NCBI GenBank assembly: GCA_036897095.1
Contig: JAYMSP010001181.1
Location: forward strand, 1-35,175
DNA length: 35,175 nucleotides
Reading direction: 5' to 3'
From: Plantago elongata
Lineage: Eukaryota; Streptophyta; Magnoliopsida; Lamiales; Plantaginaceae
A model generated the notes under the pieces. The model was not told where the DNA came from. It ran no database searches and saw nothing but the letters and a program-made list of their open reading frames with translations. Position numbers and translations under genes: made by a program. Position 1 is the stretch's first letter. The number at the start of each line of letters is the position of its first letter. Positions 10,201 to 20,800 of the stretch are shown here, piece by piece.

Positions 10201-11765
10201 AATAAGTCAAGGGCAAACTTGAAAAGGAAGGAACCAATAACTAATGAGTTTGGAAACAAACAACCAAATAAACACTTGATATTGTACACTACTTTGTGTA
10301 TTGAAAAACTTAGTTCACTACTTTTTCTGATAGATAGTTGTACATCAACCAAAATATATCAACTTTGCTTATTGTATATTTCTTGGAATAAATGAGTGTT
10401 TTCATTTACACAAATATAATACCCAATGTTCTCAACTGTAAAGCTCATGATTCGAAAAAAATGTTAAAACATGATCTCAAGAGATCAAACATTATACCCA
10501 TGTTTTCAACTATGATACTCATGATCTCAGAAAATGTTAAAAAATATTCTCAATATAATACAATTATATCGACATATTAACCAATGCTATCAACATACGA
10601 ACCCATATACGCACATCATACAAATATTCTCAAGTATAATACCCATGATCCCAAAATGTTAAACAATCTCAATATAACACAATGATCTCAACATATTAAC
10701 CCATGTTCTTAACATATATTCAAACTTGTACATCAAGTAGATAATCAAGTATTCAGTTACATTTACAATCAAGTATTATGTTTAGTTACAGGCTTACAAC
10801 TATCACTTAGAAAATTACTACATAAACAATCATAAAAAAAGTAAAATCTAATTACACAAATTCCTCTCTTCCTTTCTTCACTTTGGCACCTTTGACATGC
10901 CCTCACTCTCATCTCTACCAATTTTACATCATCTCCTTCAACAATAGGATTTCATTTGATCATCAGTCTAAGTCATCTTTAATGTCATTATGAAAATTTT
11001 ATTTGCACATAATGTAGGCAAAATGGTAGAGAAAATGGACTACGTTGCAAAAAAAAAAAAAATTCACACGTACTAAGAAACCAACATAGTGCATGCTGAT
11101 AATAACATGGGGTATATTGGTCAAAAGATGGTATATATACGTAAGAACATGGAAAATAAAGTAAAAAAACAGAACTCAATATGATGTTGTCAAAAAACAG
11201 AGCACAAAACGATGATTAGGTTTTAAATAAAAACTTAAGATATATTACAGAGAACATGGATAGTATCGTTGAGAACATGAAACACATACAAAAAAAACAC
11301 ATAGAAACGTTACATACCTTGTTTTTTTCTATATCTGCGTAGAAAGTTAAGATCATATTTTGAATGAAAATAACATCCAATCCATAAGCAGCACGATTAC
11401 ACCTAGTGAAAGAATAACCAATCAATTAAAACAACAAAGAAGCAAGCGAAACGAAGACACTACCTTGATCAAACCCTAACCTACACAAAATTGAAGAAAA
11501 ACCCACAAAATCGAAATGTTACGAAAACGAATACAACAAAACAATATTTACAATGAAATTTCGAATCAAATTGAGGACAAACACAACAAGTTAGCACACT
11601 CAAAGTAGTGAAAAATCAATGGTGATTTGCAGAGATCTTTGTGAAGGAAAGAGTATATATAAAGAAGAAAAGAGAAGGAAAAAAGAAAAAAGAACGATGG
11701 ATGAGCTTGTATATACATAACCCGGTTGTCTAGTCGGGTCTCTTAACCCGAATTCGTAAGAAATT

Positions 11766-13018
11766 GCTCAAATTTAACATGTTTTATTATAAATTGCAAA
11801 AGACCCCGTCTCTATGTAAAGATCGTCTCCTATGAGACTTTGTATTAATTTTATATAACTCTCATTCTTCATTGTCTATTCTCTCACTTAATTTTTCTCT
11901 CTCTTACTTTTACCATCTACTTTATTTTCACATATATTTCTTAAAATTTATACAAAATCAAAAGATAAATATTGTAAATGAACATAGTAAAATTTATATG
12001 ACTTTAACCTAGTTATATAAATCAAAATTATTAACCAAACATACATTAAATTACACGACAGAATCCTCTAAAACATTTAATGTTCATGAAATAAATAAGA
12101 AGCCAAAATATTTTATGTAAAAAATTAAAAGGAGTATACATTAAAACCTACATATTGTATGAGACAATTTTGGTGAGTGTGAGGACAAATTCATTAGAGC
12201 TCCGGTCAAAGCAAAAAATACCTGTGATACGTGGATGGGTGAAGTAAAGTAATAGTACAATGCTTGAAAGTTGTATCGATCGATTAATGATCAAGTCGTT
12301 AGAAATAATATTATACTCAATTCAACCCCTAACCCATAAGTTGTGCAGTTCTGACAACGTGCGACATGGATGTCCCTGCAAATTAGTATGAGTGAATGTA
12401 ACACTCCAAAGTTTCAAAAAGTTTAAGGTACACATTTCTTTTCGGAAATGCAATCATAAAATCTCTAACGCAAGCCCTTGAACAACCTCACGAGAAGTGA
12501 AGTAATTTTTGTGTACATAAGAGTAAGGATAAAGTGAAAGTAAATGTATTGTACAATGGATACATATCACCTAAATGGCAATTTATTACATATGTCTAAA
12601 AGATTGAGACCCGATTAATTAATAATTAAATCGTTATAAAAATAACGTACACCTTACATCTCATGTCTCCTAAAAACGTGTGAGATAGATGGTATGTCCA
12701 TCCTACCATTCTCATAAGAGGTTTTTCCTAAAATCATTTTAAAAGTAAATTCATAATGTGCATGAACCTATGATTGTACTAGCGCGAATGTGTTATGGAG
12801 ATAGTACTACCATTTTAAAATAGTGCAACTGCATGCTCATTATCAAACCAGGTGGACTCAACGTGTCAGATATTTAATTGTTTATTTTACAGTACGAACG
12901 TGTTTAGTTTGATCGAATAAGGGGATTATGGTTATAATCACACGATTAGGAAAACGTCGATGATGAGTAAAAGACGCTTAATTAGTTGAACAACAGAAAT
13001 CAGTTGTCATGCATATTC
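11766..13018. other. Intergenic DNA, no gene seen
   Basis: AT-rich, with short frames only. Segments near 12280-12350 and 12610-12670 (CGATTAATGATCAAGTCGTT versus CGATTAATTAATAATTAAAT...) look weakly related, possibly fragments of one old repeat. Nothing else is supported. Confidence 0.4.
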
Positions 13019-13262
13019 ACTCCCTCCGTCCCAATGAAAAAATATCAATTTTCGTTTTGAATGGTTCCGATATAAAAATTCCACTTATTTAACTAAAAAA
13101 TCTTTCTCCCACTTTATACATTACCTCTCGCACTTTATTCACTATTTCTCCTACTTTATACGACCACATTTATAATTTATTACCTTCCTTTCCTACTTTA
13201 TCACTTTTTTCTTAAAACTTGTATTCGATCCCGCGAAACTTCTAAACCGGAACAAAAGGAGT
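13019..13262. mobile_element. Stowaway-like MITE (about 244 bp)
   Basis: The left end CTCCCTCCGTCCCAATGAAA and right end ending CCGGAACAAAAGGAGTA are imperfect terminal inverted repeats of the Stowaway type. The inside has the usual CTCCCACTTTATACATTACC and CTCCTACTTTAT stretches, the complement of those in the 5.7-kb copy, so the two belong to one broad family in opposite orientations. Confidence 0.85.
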
Positions 13263-13519
13263 AAAATTTATGTGATCCACTATTCATGTGAACAACAGAA
13301 ATCAGTTGAATTACATTGTTTTGATTCTTTAGAATATCACTGAAAAAACAAATGAATGTTTAGTACATGATAAATTGATTATATATATATGTATGTATAT
13401 GTATATAAGAAGTATGAAACTGTTTTTGGGGTTGAGTTTTTAGTATTGTCAATGACTATAGAGCTAGGTGGTGGGCAGAAAGAGCAGATCATGGTGTATG
13501 TTTTAAGCATTACAAGGTG

Positions 13520-13712
13520 TGAGAAGTAGTTACTGACGTTGAGATGTGGACTTTGTCTCTTTTCTACTGTATTTGATTTGGGTAATTTGTTAGTTGTGGT
13601 TTAACATTTGACTTATGATTTTGGACGAATTGGTTTTATTTTCGATGTAATTGTTTGTTGAGAACATTACTCGTGATTTTAATTTTTATTAATATAATTG
13701 TATTCGTTAAAA
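13520..13712 (+). repeat. Partial third copy of the 34-kb dispersed repeat
   Basis: Matches the last ~190 bp of the two copies near the right edge. Shared blocks include GTTACTGACGTTGAGATGTGG, GGTAATTTGTTAGTTGTGGTTTA, and an end like TTGTTGAGAACATTACTCGTG followed by TTTTTATTAATA. All three copies end within the same AT-rich tail. The 5' part is missing here, as expected of a 5'-truncated retroelement copy, though no reverse transcriptase is visible. Confidence 0.65.
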
Positions 13713-13895
13713 AAAATATATACGTGCAGTCCTTAATTGCAATTTCAACCGTTTGAACCCCTCAAAGAGCAAGACCTTAACTAATCTTTCCATGAGCCCA
13801 GCAAATAGTAGCATTTGAAACTCGTACTGCCATTTAAGGCGTTGAATGTAATTCAGAAAATTATGGTACACGAATACCATGTTTGAGTATTAAAG

Positions 13896-13975
13896 GTGTA
13901 AGTAGCCGAATGATAAATCGAGACACTTCGTAATTTATATGTTACGGATTTCATTATTCAAAATGGATGATATTT
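13896..13975 (+). mobile_element. SINE-like remnant, copy 2
   Basis: GTAGCCGAATGATAAATCGAGACACTTCG...TGTTACGGATTT corresponds, with about a quarter of bases changed, to the minus-strand sequence at 6575-6650, including the shared CAAAATGGATGATAT. The arrangement fits decayed RNA polymerase III box A and box B. Ends are not defined. Confidence 0.35.
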
Positions 13976-14096
13976 GTATGTTTAAAGATTTATTGATTTG
14001 AAATATTTATCAACTGAATATTATAATTAAAATATTATATTTAAAAAAAATACGGAGTTTGAGTTTTTGACCCATTCATCAATATTCAATACAAAA

Positions 14097-14203
14097 TACT
14101 TCCATCCTTTTGTACTTTCAAAATGCATGGCACTATATTTCTTTTTTATAGTAAGGGTAAAAAAAATTGGAAATGAAAATTTAAGTCTGGAATGGAGGAA
14201 GTA
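14097..14203. mobile_element. Short MITE (about 107 bp)
   Basis: Left end TACTTCCATCC and right end GGAATGGAGGAAGTA are inverted complements, and both borders are TA. The size and ends fit a short Stowaway-like element related to the CTCCCTCCGTCC group, apparently with most of its interior deleted. Confidence 0.7.
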
Positions 14204-14370
14204 ATTTATTAATTTATATTCTTTATTATATTTTTAAAAATATTTTCAATAGGAGGCCTCTCAGGAAATTTATTCTTGCGACAACTAAACTCTATTATTT
14301 ACTATGTGTATAATTATGTTTCATCCAATTCAAATTAATTATTTTCTATACTATAAATAAATATAATTTA

Positions 14371-14577
14371 GACTCTGTTTAGCAAAACTAGTTGAAAAGG
14401 TAGTGGGTAGCTAGTCATTAGTTTTTTTTTTCAACAAGCTAACTTAAATAGCTTCTCAAACCAGCTTGTTTTTCAGCTAGTTTATTTAAAAAGCTGCACG
14501 TTCATGTAACGATCTTTTTATTAGAAAAAACTCATGAAATTAAAAAGTTAACCAAAAAATAAAAAATAAACGGGACC
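14371..14577. mobile_element. Tourist-like MITE with TTA target duplication (207 bp)
   Basis: Begins GACTCTGTTTAGC and ends AAACGGGACC, whose complement is GGTCCCGTTT. It is flanked on both sides by TTA (14368-14370 and 14578-14580), the target duplication of PIF/Harbinger elements. Noncoding. A partial relative lies at 15657-15790. Confidence 0.75.
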
Positions 14578-15656
14578 TTAATCTATATCAATTTCAGTTA
14601 GATGAATAAAAAGAATTGTGTGCTTAGACATATCATCGTACTACACGGCTACACTTATACCTTAGAAATAATGTCGCCCCATAACATTTTAATGCGCATC
14701 CCATGATTCAAAGTTCGAACATTAGAAACCAAAACAAGAATACACACAAAGGCGTAAAATAGGAAAAATATTAAAGAAAAAATTATGCTGATTTGTGAGC
14801 TCTATGGGCTCTGAAATCGCCACGTGGGCACTGGAGGTCCCTATAATCGACCCGATTGTTGGCACTTTTTACACCAACTTATTCATCTCTGCCTGGTAGA
14901 CACACGGTACCATATATTTTTCTTGGTCGGTATTATTACTAATTTTGACGTTTATTGGAATTTTAATAATATTACTATAAATTATTCAATAAAGTACCAC
15001 TTTTCAATCAATTTCAGTTTTAAAAGTTAGGAAAAAGTTTATATGGACCCCATACCTAATTTGGAGTCAAGCATAAAGTCCAAATAAAATACTGCAAGGT
15101 GCGGAAAAAACTTTGGGGGATGCAACGAACTGAGACAAGCATGGTCTCTCTAACACAAACTCATTTGTCATTACCTATTATATTATTTATGGAGAAAATA
15201 AAAAAAATCAAATGAATTAAACAATCCATTTGATGAGGTATGAAATACTCGTAAAATAGCAAAAGTACACCTCCGGGATCTTCGAGATAGATTTGGTACA
15301 CGTCATAGGGGGAGACGTATACCAATTTTAATTATTCAGTACTTTATAAATTGAATTGAACTGAAAATAAAATGTGGAGCTTTATTGATCTAGTACTCTA
15401 ATTAGTTAATTTTAAATCATGCTACTAGTGGGAGAATTTTGAATATATCTCACTTAAATATAGTTTAATGTCCAGGTAAAAAATTAACTTAGAGAAGTAT
15501 ACGATGATTGTTATTAGCCATAATATGGGAGCGTATAGTAAAGATTAGGTTAATGTTTTCATATAGGAGTAGAGAAACATATAACTTCTCAGGAGTCGGA
15601 CTACTTAGTCCTTCCAAAAAAGAAGTGAAAATAAAGACTTTGTGTACATATAAAAA

Positions 15657-15790
15657 TTCTGTTTAGCAAAATTAGTTGAAAGTAGCTGGTAACTATTTTT
15701 TTTCAAAACAGCTAGCTTGTTGTTGTACTTTCAGATAATGAATATTTTTTTTAAAAAAAGTTAAAACTCATGGAACTGAAAAGCAAAGTT
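15657..15790. mobile_element. Partial relative of the 14.4-kb MITE
   Basis: Shares TTCTGTTTAGCAAAA.TAGTTGAAA, the following AGCTGGTAACT/AGCTAGTCAT region and AAAACTCATG[A/G]A with the element at 14371-14577, in the same orientation. The right terminal repeat is not visible, so this copy is truncated or decayed. Confidence 0.65.
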
Positions 15791-15887
15791 AGTAGTAAAT
15801 ATGGTCTGAAATGGGTGTGAAATTATGTTTAAATCTATTCTTCGAACTCATACTAATGAGGTGTTTTCACTAACCGGATTACCTCCA

Positions 15888-15973
15888 TGAAAATTGAATC
15901 TCTGAAAATTCTTAAACCTGTCTATGTGCATCAGGATTCCAATTCCTCAGATGTCTTGGTTCAAGAAATCAAA
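15888..15973 (+). other. Possible orphan coding fragment with a splice donor
   Basis: An ATG-started frame reads MKIESLKILKPVYVHQDSNS and continues to a consensus donor AAA|GTAAGA at 15974. No following exon was found. It may be the relic of a gene whose remaining exons are lost, or chance. No family recognised. Confidence 0.2.
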
Positions 15974-16419
15974 GTAAGATTATCGGACAATTTCTTCAGA
16001 CTTTATTTTCTTCCAATTCATTAACTCTAAGAGGAGTGTGGTATGAGGCTCCGTGATCTTAATTCATTTAAATTAGCTATGTTCAAGACTTCCAAGTAAA
16101 TAAATTTGGAGGAATACATATCTACCGTAATTTTCTATCCAGTATAGTTTTCCAGATTCAGATGTTGTTTACAAATGTATCAAATTAAAACTGTAATAAA
16201 AAATCGAGTTGATTTACAGAGAATGGATCAGATCATTGGCTTGATCTCTCCCAATTTGGAAGAAAATAAAACGTAGCACGGTTATAATCAGCAATGGAAA
16301 ATCCAAAATTCAATTGAAAACCAGAATAACAATGTAAATTTTTTTTTGAGGTATGAATAACAATGTAAAATTGTAAGTATGGCTTTTTTGAATAGAATAT
16401 GATCAGAAAATCTGGCTTG

Positions 16420-16735
16420 GGTTTTCACCAAAGGTAGAAAAACACAAAATTAGCGCTCAGTAATTTCAGCTTCGATTCATCTGGGGAAATATTCATCACA
16501 TCCATCTTCCTAAACCAAACAAATCATGCAAATAACAAACTTATTGTTCAAAGCGAACATATATAATGTTAGTACTCAAAAATCAAAATCGTTTTTGAAG
16601 AAATAGAAATTTAGCAAGAGGGTGTTTTGCTGAAACAGAGAAGTTCATTGGAAAAAAGTAGAATGAATGAAGAAAAGAGTGTTTTTGGAGTGTGTTTATA
16701 GGTTAAAGATGGTGGCGATTGGATTGCTTTTTAGG
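16420..16735 (-). other. Possible gene 5' remnant (minus strand)
   Basis: On the minus strand, CCTATAAACACACTCC (TATA-like, about 16690-16704) is followed by a pyrimidine-rich leader, an acceptor-like GGTTTAG, then ATGGATGTGATGAATATTTC at about 16503, opening a 26-codon frame that ends in TGA. This is the layout of a plant gene start, but no downstream exon can be assembled. A relic gene or an unannotated transcript start are both possible. Confidence 0.25.
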
Positions 16736-17809
16736 GTTTACTAAAACCCTAATTTCATCATGTAATTAGCTAGGGACTGTAACGTCCTTTATCATAGCCA
16801 GCTAGGGACAGTAATGTCTTTCACTATGCTGTTCGGCCACACAACGAGTGATGAACAGTGATTTACTGAATTATTGTAGATATAATTATAAATAGATCTG
16901 TTATACAGGATTTGACTCGAGCTCGATCGATGTATTACCAAATGTTAAAATCAATATGGTACCTATGCTATCAAACACGTATCAAACAATCCACCTAACC
17001 TACCTATTAATTTAAGGGATGTTCAGCTGTCGAGATTGAGTCATAAATATACATCTTAGTACTTCATCCGTTTCGATTTCTTTATGTTCTTGTAGTTCTA
17101 GAATCAAAACCGCAAGGTAAAATCGTTAAACAACAATTATAATCACCGTTCTTCTCGCTACTCGCTAATATTGAGGATTTTAATAAATTGTGTTATGATA
17201 GGGTAAGAAATTAATTCTACAGTTAGGTGTGTAAAATCAGTTTTGATTCTTTAAAAGAAATGCTCTTAGAAAAGGTTGTTTATAGAAATTTCTCCTTATA
17301 AAATACTACAAATGTGGTGACCTTTAATATTGATTTCAATTTAACACCACCCAATGAAAAAACACCCTATAAAACTATAATTGGGACGTATAAAAATAAA
17401 ATACTTGTCGAATTGATCGGGAGAGGAACCACTCCAAATGCTATATGAACATGAACTTCACCTTTTAGAATACCTTTTTTCCCGTAGCATCCACAACAAT
17501 GAACAGTTAGTAGGAGCTTACCGTGCATTTCATGAATAGAGAAAAGAATGATACTTGGCCTAAATCTTAACAAGATACACACAACTTTTGGTCCATCTAG
17601 AATAAGTAAAGAATCCTCTGCTTTAGCATTTCCCTTCCCAAAAAGAATGTTACTTGCCTTGTATTCAGCCTTAACCATCCATCAAGCTAATATTATTCAA
17701 TACGCAATGCGACATCACTGTTGTGATCAATCTATAAATTCAAGAAATATCTTCAAGTTCCCCATATATTCAATCCTGCGTTTGTAACTACATAATTTCA
17801 ACACATACA
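16736..17809. other. Sucrose synthase upstream region
   Basis: Contains a CCAAT at 17351-17355 and a TATAAAA at 17368-17374 on the plus strand, about 435 bp before the start codon. If used, they imply a long leader, which could include an intron. The boxes stand closer together than usual, so the assignment is weak. No other gene is seen. Confidence 0.35.
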
Positions 17810-20800
17810 ATGGCATCCAGCACACCGGCATTGAAACGATCAGAATCAATAGCTGACAGCATGCCGGAGGCCTTAAGACAAAGTCGATACCACATGAAGA
17901 AGTGTTTTGCCAAGTACATAGAGAAAGGGAAGCGGTTGATGAAAGTTCAACATTTGATGGCAGAGATGGAGCAAGTGATCGAGGACAATACTGAAAGGAC
18001 ACAGTTACTGGAAGGATTGCTGGGATACATCCTGTGCACCACTCAGGCATAATGCACTGCTTATCAGAGCTCACCTCTTGTACACTGTTTCTTGAACTAA
18101 TAATGCCACAGTTAATTTGCAGGAAGCAGCAGTTGTTCCACCTCATGTTGCCTTTGCCATCAGACCTTCTCCTGGTTTCTGGGAGTATGTTAAAGTCAGT
18201 GCAAATGATCTATCAGTGGATGGGATAACACCAGCCGAATACCTGCACTTCAAAGAGATGACAGTTGATGAAAGCTGGTATATAATCTAATGGTCAACTT
18301 ATACTATACAAATCCACATGCTTTCAAAACCTCCACCATATCCCCCTCTATTTTTATTTTTTTTGAAACGGCTAAAGGGTGACTCGAACCTCCACCATAT
18401 CCCCCTCTATTTGCATGGTTTCTTCAGGAAAATAATAATTAATAAACAAATGAATAAATAAATACAATAAGATAATAAAAGTGAAGCAATGATATGAACT
18501 TCATCAATTCGGAAATAAGGTGCTCTTCGTGCAAGATTTATATTTTATGAAACCACATGAAATGTTCGTGCAATAAAACAGCAGATTAGGTGCACGCTGC
18601 AGATAATGTATGTGAATTGTAAACTATGTTCCCCAACTTGTAAAGTTGTATTGCTTCTTTTTCTATGAGCAAAACTGCAGCATGATACTTTCAAAGCGAT
18701 TCGAGTCATGTTACTGCATATTGGGAACTCTATGAGAGATAACAGCCTCCTAAAATGCAGGGCAAAGGACGGACATGCCTTAGAGATTGATTTTGGAGCA
18801 ATGGACTTTGCATTACCTCGCCTGACTTTGTCAAATTCGGTTGGAAATGGGACCAGTCACATTTCCAAGTTTCTTACATCAAAGCTAAATAATAATCCAT
18901 GGAGTGCTCAACCTCTTGTAGATTACTTGCAGTCGTTGAACCACCATGGAGAAGTATGTGCTTGTCCCAACACAGAATCTTCTATTAGCCATGTTGCCAG
19001 TGTTAGAAAAGATGAAGTTCTAAATCATAATTTGTCTACATTATGCAGAAACTTATGTTAAATGAGACCCTCAGCAATGTCCAAAAGCTTCAGGCAGCGC
19101 TAATAGTAGCAGAAGCAGCCCTCTCTTCACTACCCAAAGCTACACCCTATCAGAGCTTTGAGATGAGGTGATTAAATGTACTTCAACTTCACTCTCATTT
19201 TAGTGCAGCTATGGGCAATAGCAAATTTATACTTTATAAATCAAATGCAGGTTTAAAGAGTGGGGTTTTGAGAAAGGATGGGGTGATAATGCCGAAAGAG
19301 TTCAGGAGACAATGCATTCACTTTCCGAAATACTCCAAGCTCCAGATCCACTAAACATGGAGAAATTTTTTGGCCGGCTTCCTATTATCTTCAACATTGT
19401 ATTGTTTTCAGTCCATGGATACTTTGGCCAGTCGGATGTTCTTGGATTGCCAGACACTGGTGGGCAGGTATGCATAGTATGAACTTTTGATTAGAAAGAT
19501 AATTACTATGTTTCACAAAATGCTGCAGTCTCTTTAGTTGTGTTCCTGTAGGTAGTGTATGTTTTGGACCAAGTAGTTGCATTGGAAGAGGAACTGCTTC
19601 TAAGAATTAAGCAGCAAGGTCTTAATGTAAAGCCTCAAATTCTTGTGGTAAGTGTTGTAACCTAAAAATTTCTACTATTTACAGAACAGAGATAGCATAA
19701 GAAGCCCTACGTGTTAATTTATTGCAAGAACTCGCGTTTTGTTTTCAGAAACTCCTCACCGATTCCTGATTTTTCAAGTATATGAAGTCTTTCTCCACTA
19801 AGACTTTCTATGCTTGGAAACGAAGGGTCTTTGATGCAGCATTCTTAAAAACACGAAGGGTTGTATTCATGCAATGAGAAAACACCAAGGACATGATGAT
19901 AATAGTTTCACAAAATAGGAGGTGTTCTTAGAACCTACAAATTCATATTGCTCTACATAATTCAGGTCACCAGACTCATCCCTGATGCCAAGGGTACAAA
20001 GTGCAACCAAGAGTTGGAGCCAGTAATGAATACAAAACACTCCCATATCCTCCGAGTGCCGTTTAGGACAGAAGACGGAATACTTCAGCAATGGGTATCG
20101 CGTTTTGATATATATCCATACCTTGAGAGGTATACTCAGGTAATTACTAGTTCCTACTAGAAGATTGACAAAACATGGCACTTGTTCTGTATATTTTTCA
20201 AAGATTATTTTGTTTCACATTAAACTTACATTGTAATTTAACAGGATGCCACAAGCAAAATCATTGAACTAATGGAAGGAAAACCTGACATGGTCATTGG
20301 GAACTACACCGATGGAAATTTGGTGGCGTCACTGGTGGCTAGTAAACTTGACATAACCTTGGTATCTAAAGTCTGAACAATTTAAAATGTTTCGCCTTGT
20401 GTTCATCAACAAAGATTGCTAACATATGCACTTTAAATCAGGGCACAATAGCACATGCATTAGAGAAGACAAAGTATGAAGATTCAGACATAAAATGGAG
20501 GGAAATGGATGCCAAGTATCACTTTTCGTGTCAATTTACAGCTGACTTAATTGCAATGAATAGAGCAGATTTCATCATCACAAGCACATACCAAGAAATA
20601 GCAGGAAGGTACAAATATTACTAGCGATAGTGAACATAAAAAAAATTCCCTCTGTCGCAGATAAAAAGGAAACTTACAATTTACCAAGTGTTCCGTGTCT
20701 GCAGTAAAGAGAGGCCAGGCCAGTATGAGAGTCATACTGCATTTACACTTCCAGGACTGTACAGAGTAGCGTCAGGAATCAATGTTTTTGATCCAAAATT

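Larger units (their letters stand above)
8640..11765. mobile_element. Large inverted-repeat element with ~400-bp arms and ATGTTCTC-rich interior
   Basis: The stretch 9060-9475 and the complement of 11000-11412 align clearly. Shared blocks include TAATCGTGCT, GTTTTCATT/ATTTTCATT, ACAAGGTAT..AAC.TTTCTATG, TTTTGTGCT.TGTTTTTT and TTTGACAACATCATAT. The outer 400 bp on each side look only loosely alike, and both outer ends have GGGTC/CGGGTT-rich sequence. The interior is filled with degenerate CATGTTCTCAACA-like motifs. No transposase is recognisable. It resembles a non-autonomous Mutator-like or foldback element, but borders and target duplication were not determined, so the class is inference. 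Confidence 0.55.

Noticed and set aside
17058-17395. Third Stowaway MITE suggested by TACTTCATCCGTTTCGATTT
   Set aside because: The only possible right end (ATTGGGACGTATA) is a poor inverted match and the interior lacks the family sequence.
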